Source: Nitriliruptoraceae bacterium (lineage in GTDB: Bacteria > Actinomycetota > Nitriliruptoria > Nitriliruptorales > Nitriliruptoraceae). From it: a DNA stretch of 17,594 nucleotides. Shown piece after piece: positions 16,646 through 17,594 of the stretch. Location: positions 1 to 17,594 of the forward strand of contig SLDB01000255.1 of assembly GCA_007125475.1 (NCBI GenBank), in the 5' to 3' direction. Under the pieces are notes generated by a model. That model did not search any database, had not been told where the DNA came from, and saw only the letters and a program-made list of their open reading frames with translations. The position numbers and the translations under genes were made by a program. Numbering within the stretch: the stretch's first letter is position 1; each line of letters begins with the position of its first letter.

Positions 16646-16910
16646 TGTCAACGGACACTTGGTTCTCCCCAGTAGATCAGAGCGAACGCGGCTGCCCCGC
16701 CATCCTCACCGTCGCTGTCGGACTGCAGCCCCACAGTCCTCAACTCAGGTGGCGCCTGACACAGGGCGTCGAAGGCGGGAGGCCGGCGGTGGAGGGTGTG
16801 CGGCTGGTGCGGCCACCCCACGGACCGGGCAGCTATCACGATGAGGCGCCCGTGTGAACCAGCCAAACCCTGAGCCCAAGCCCTTTTCCACAGCCAGTCG
16901 TCCGTTGACA
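16646..16910. mobile_element. Putative 265-bp miniature inverted-repeat element
   Basis: The left end begins TGTCAACGGACACTTGG and the right end, read on the minus strand from 16910, begins TGTCAACGGACGACTGG. The first 11 bases are identical and about 15 of 19 match, with 5'-TG...CA-3' tips as in many insertion sequences. No transposase is encoded; an 87-codon minus-strand frame spans the element almost tip to tip but resembles nothing I know. No clear target duplication flanks it (GCG on the left, CCG on the right). It ends 7 bases past the stop of the neighbouring membrane-protein gene. It may be a MITE or a decayed insertion sequence. Confidence 0.45.
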
Positions 16911-16917
16911 CCGGCCA

Positions 16918-17388
16918 TCACCGGACGGCGGCGCCATTGGACGCCGAGGTCGGCACGGCGCAAACCTGCTGGCCACGCAGGCGTCCGCGGAGCGCGGCGG
17001 CGAGCAGGACGAGCGCCGCGATCGCGAGCACGGGCTGGACGGGCGCGAACCAGCTCATCGCGCCGGACGTTCCCAGGGCGACGACGACGAGCTTGTTACA
17101 GACGGGGCAGCCGATGGCGAAGAAGGCCAGTATCCCGCCGACTCCGCCCCGTCGACTCGGACGATCCTGTCCTGCCACGCCCTCTCTGACGTAGGTCGCG
17201 AGCAGCAGACCCGAGAGGGCGGCCGTCACCAGCCAGACGGGGTAGTTCCACCACAGCACCGGCATCATCCGGGCGAACAGGGGGTTGGGGATCATCTCGG
17301 TCGGCAGCCCGATCGCGAGTGCGACGGCGGTTGCTCCGGCGAGCGCGGTGCCCCAACGGCGGCTGCCCCAGGTTCTCCGACTGTCCAC
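16918..17388 (-). CDS. Small membrane protein with CPVC motif, function unknown
   Basis: This 156-residue protein has about four hydrophobic segments (12-28, 47-66, 84-108 and 115-134). The most distinctive part is AFFAIGCPVCNKLV, with Cys94 and Cys97 in a CxxC pair at a membrane segment, followed by ALGTSGA. A CxxC in this setting could be redox-active or bind a metal; I know of no established function and assign none. The start is set by AAGGAG six bases before the GTG at 17388-17386; the longer frame to 17562 lacks such a site and its extra N-terminus is Pro/Arg-rich and unlike a coding sequence. No gene in the window clearly shares its operon, and its upstream neighbour lies beyond the right edge. 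Confidence 0.75.
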   Translation of the reverse strand: MDSRRTWGSRRWGTALAGATAVALAIGLPTEMIPNPLFARMMPVLWWNYPVWLVTAALSGLLLATYVREGVAGQDRPSRRGGVGGILAFFAIGCPVCNKLVVVALGTSGAMSWFAPVQPVLAIAALVLLAAALRGRLRGQQVCAVPTSASNGAAVR

Positions 17389-17504
17389 GTTCTGCTCCTT
17401 GCTGCTTGGCTGCGTCGCAACCCACCTGGGGCGCGGCAACGTACGGCCAGCTGCGGTGCCGACCGTACAGACGCCATAGGGAATGGGGGGGTGTCTCGGC
17501 GCGC

Positions 17505-17523
17505 TGTCCAACGGAGTTGGACA
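17505..17523. promoter_or_regulatory. 19-bp palindrome upstream of the CPVC membrane-protein gene
   Basis: TGTCCAACGGAGTTGGACA is a perfect 8-bp inverted repeat around a GGA centre, about 117 bases upstream of the GTG start. The size and symmetry fit an operator for a dimeric regulator. A TACGGT that could serve as a -10 lies between it and the gene on the minus strand, without a good -35. The first bases resemble the tip of the element at 16646-16910 (TGTCAACGGAC), so an insertion-sequence end is an alternative reading. Confidence 0.4.
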
Positions 17524-17594
17524 CTTCTGCCCGGGGACGCCGGAGCCGTCCAGGGAAGACAAACAGGGGATTGGCTGCTGTCCATGGCGGCTCA

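Noticed and set aside
16645..16857. Small plus-strand frame in the intergenic region
   Set aside because: It starts within the inverted-repeat tip, has no ribosome-binding site and resembles no protein.
17389..17480. CsoR-like copper operator suggested by the C/G runs near 17465-17492
   Set aside because: The two half-sites do not form the symmetric TACCCC/GGGGTA arrangement; only an unbalanced G-run is present.
17389..17562. Longer N-terminus for the CPVC membrane protein
   Set aside because: The GTG at 17388 has a strong AAGGAG site at good spacing, and the upstream extension would run through the palindrome and has non-coding-like composition.

Overview
The window is very GC-rich and coding-dense, with GTG starts alongside ATG and third-position G/C bias. 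One secreted protein carries three S-layer homology (SLH) repeats. Together these suggest a high-GC Gram-positive bacterium (Actinomycetota), possibly a deep-branching SLH-bearing lineage such as Nitriliruptoria or Acidimicrobiia. That placement is inference; no rRNA or marker gene is present.

Layout. Positions 1-205 are the outer end of an IS21-family insertion sequence, with the first 20 codons of its istA transposase on the minus strand and repeated binding-site-like sequences. A gene-poor stretch (206-540) follows. A full-length 2849-residue cyclic beta-1,2-glucan synthase (NdvB/ChvB type) fills 541-9090. Two plus-strand genes for secreted GH26 glycoside hydrolases come next: a membrane-anchored one with an EF-hand-like calcium loop (9256-10545) and one carrying three SLH repeats (10698-12332). 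Convergent to these, separated by only 7 bases, is a minus-strand cluster read from right to left: a six-helix membrane diguanylate cyclase (15396-16442), a BcsA-like GT2 synthase with a C-terminal PilZ c-di-GMP receptor domain (13367-15271), and a third membrane-anchored GH26 enzyme (12340-13338). Further right are a probable 265-bp miniature inverted-repeat element (16646-16910) and a small minus-strand membrane protein with a CPVC motif (16918-17388).

How the genes may work together. The cyclase makes c-di-GMP. The PilZ domain of the neighbouring synthase should sense it and open the polymer channel. The GH26 protein encoded 28 bases downstream sits outside the membrane, where it could trim or release the polymer; this is the position that GH8 (BcsZ) holds in classical cellulose operons. 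The other two GH26 enzymes, one tethered to the membrane and one to the cell-wall polymer through SLH repeats, could act on the same or a related glycan farther out. The cyclic glucan synthase adds a second glucan. No bcsB, bcsC or GH8 gene lies in the window. The strongest candidate for an undescribed system is therefore a c-di-GMP-controlled exopolysaccharide locus built around a BcsA-PilZ synthase and three differently anchored GH26 enzymes. The polymer may be cellulose, a mannan or a mixed-linkage glucan; sequence alone cannot decide.
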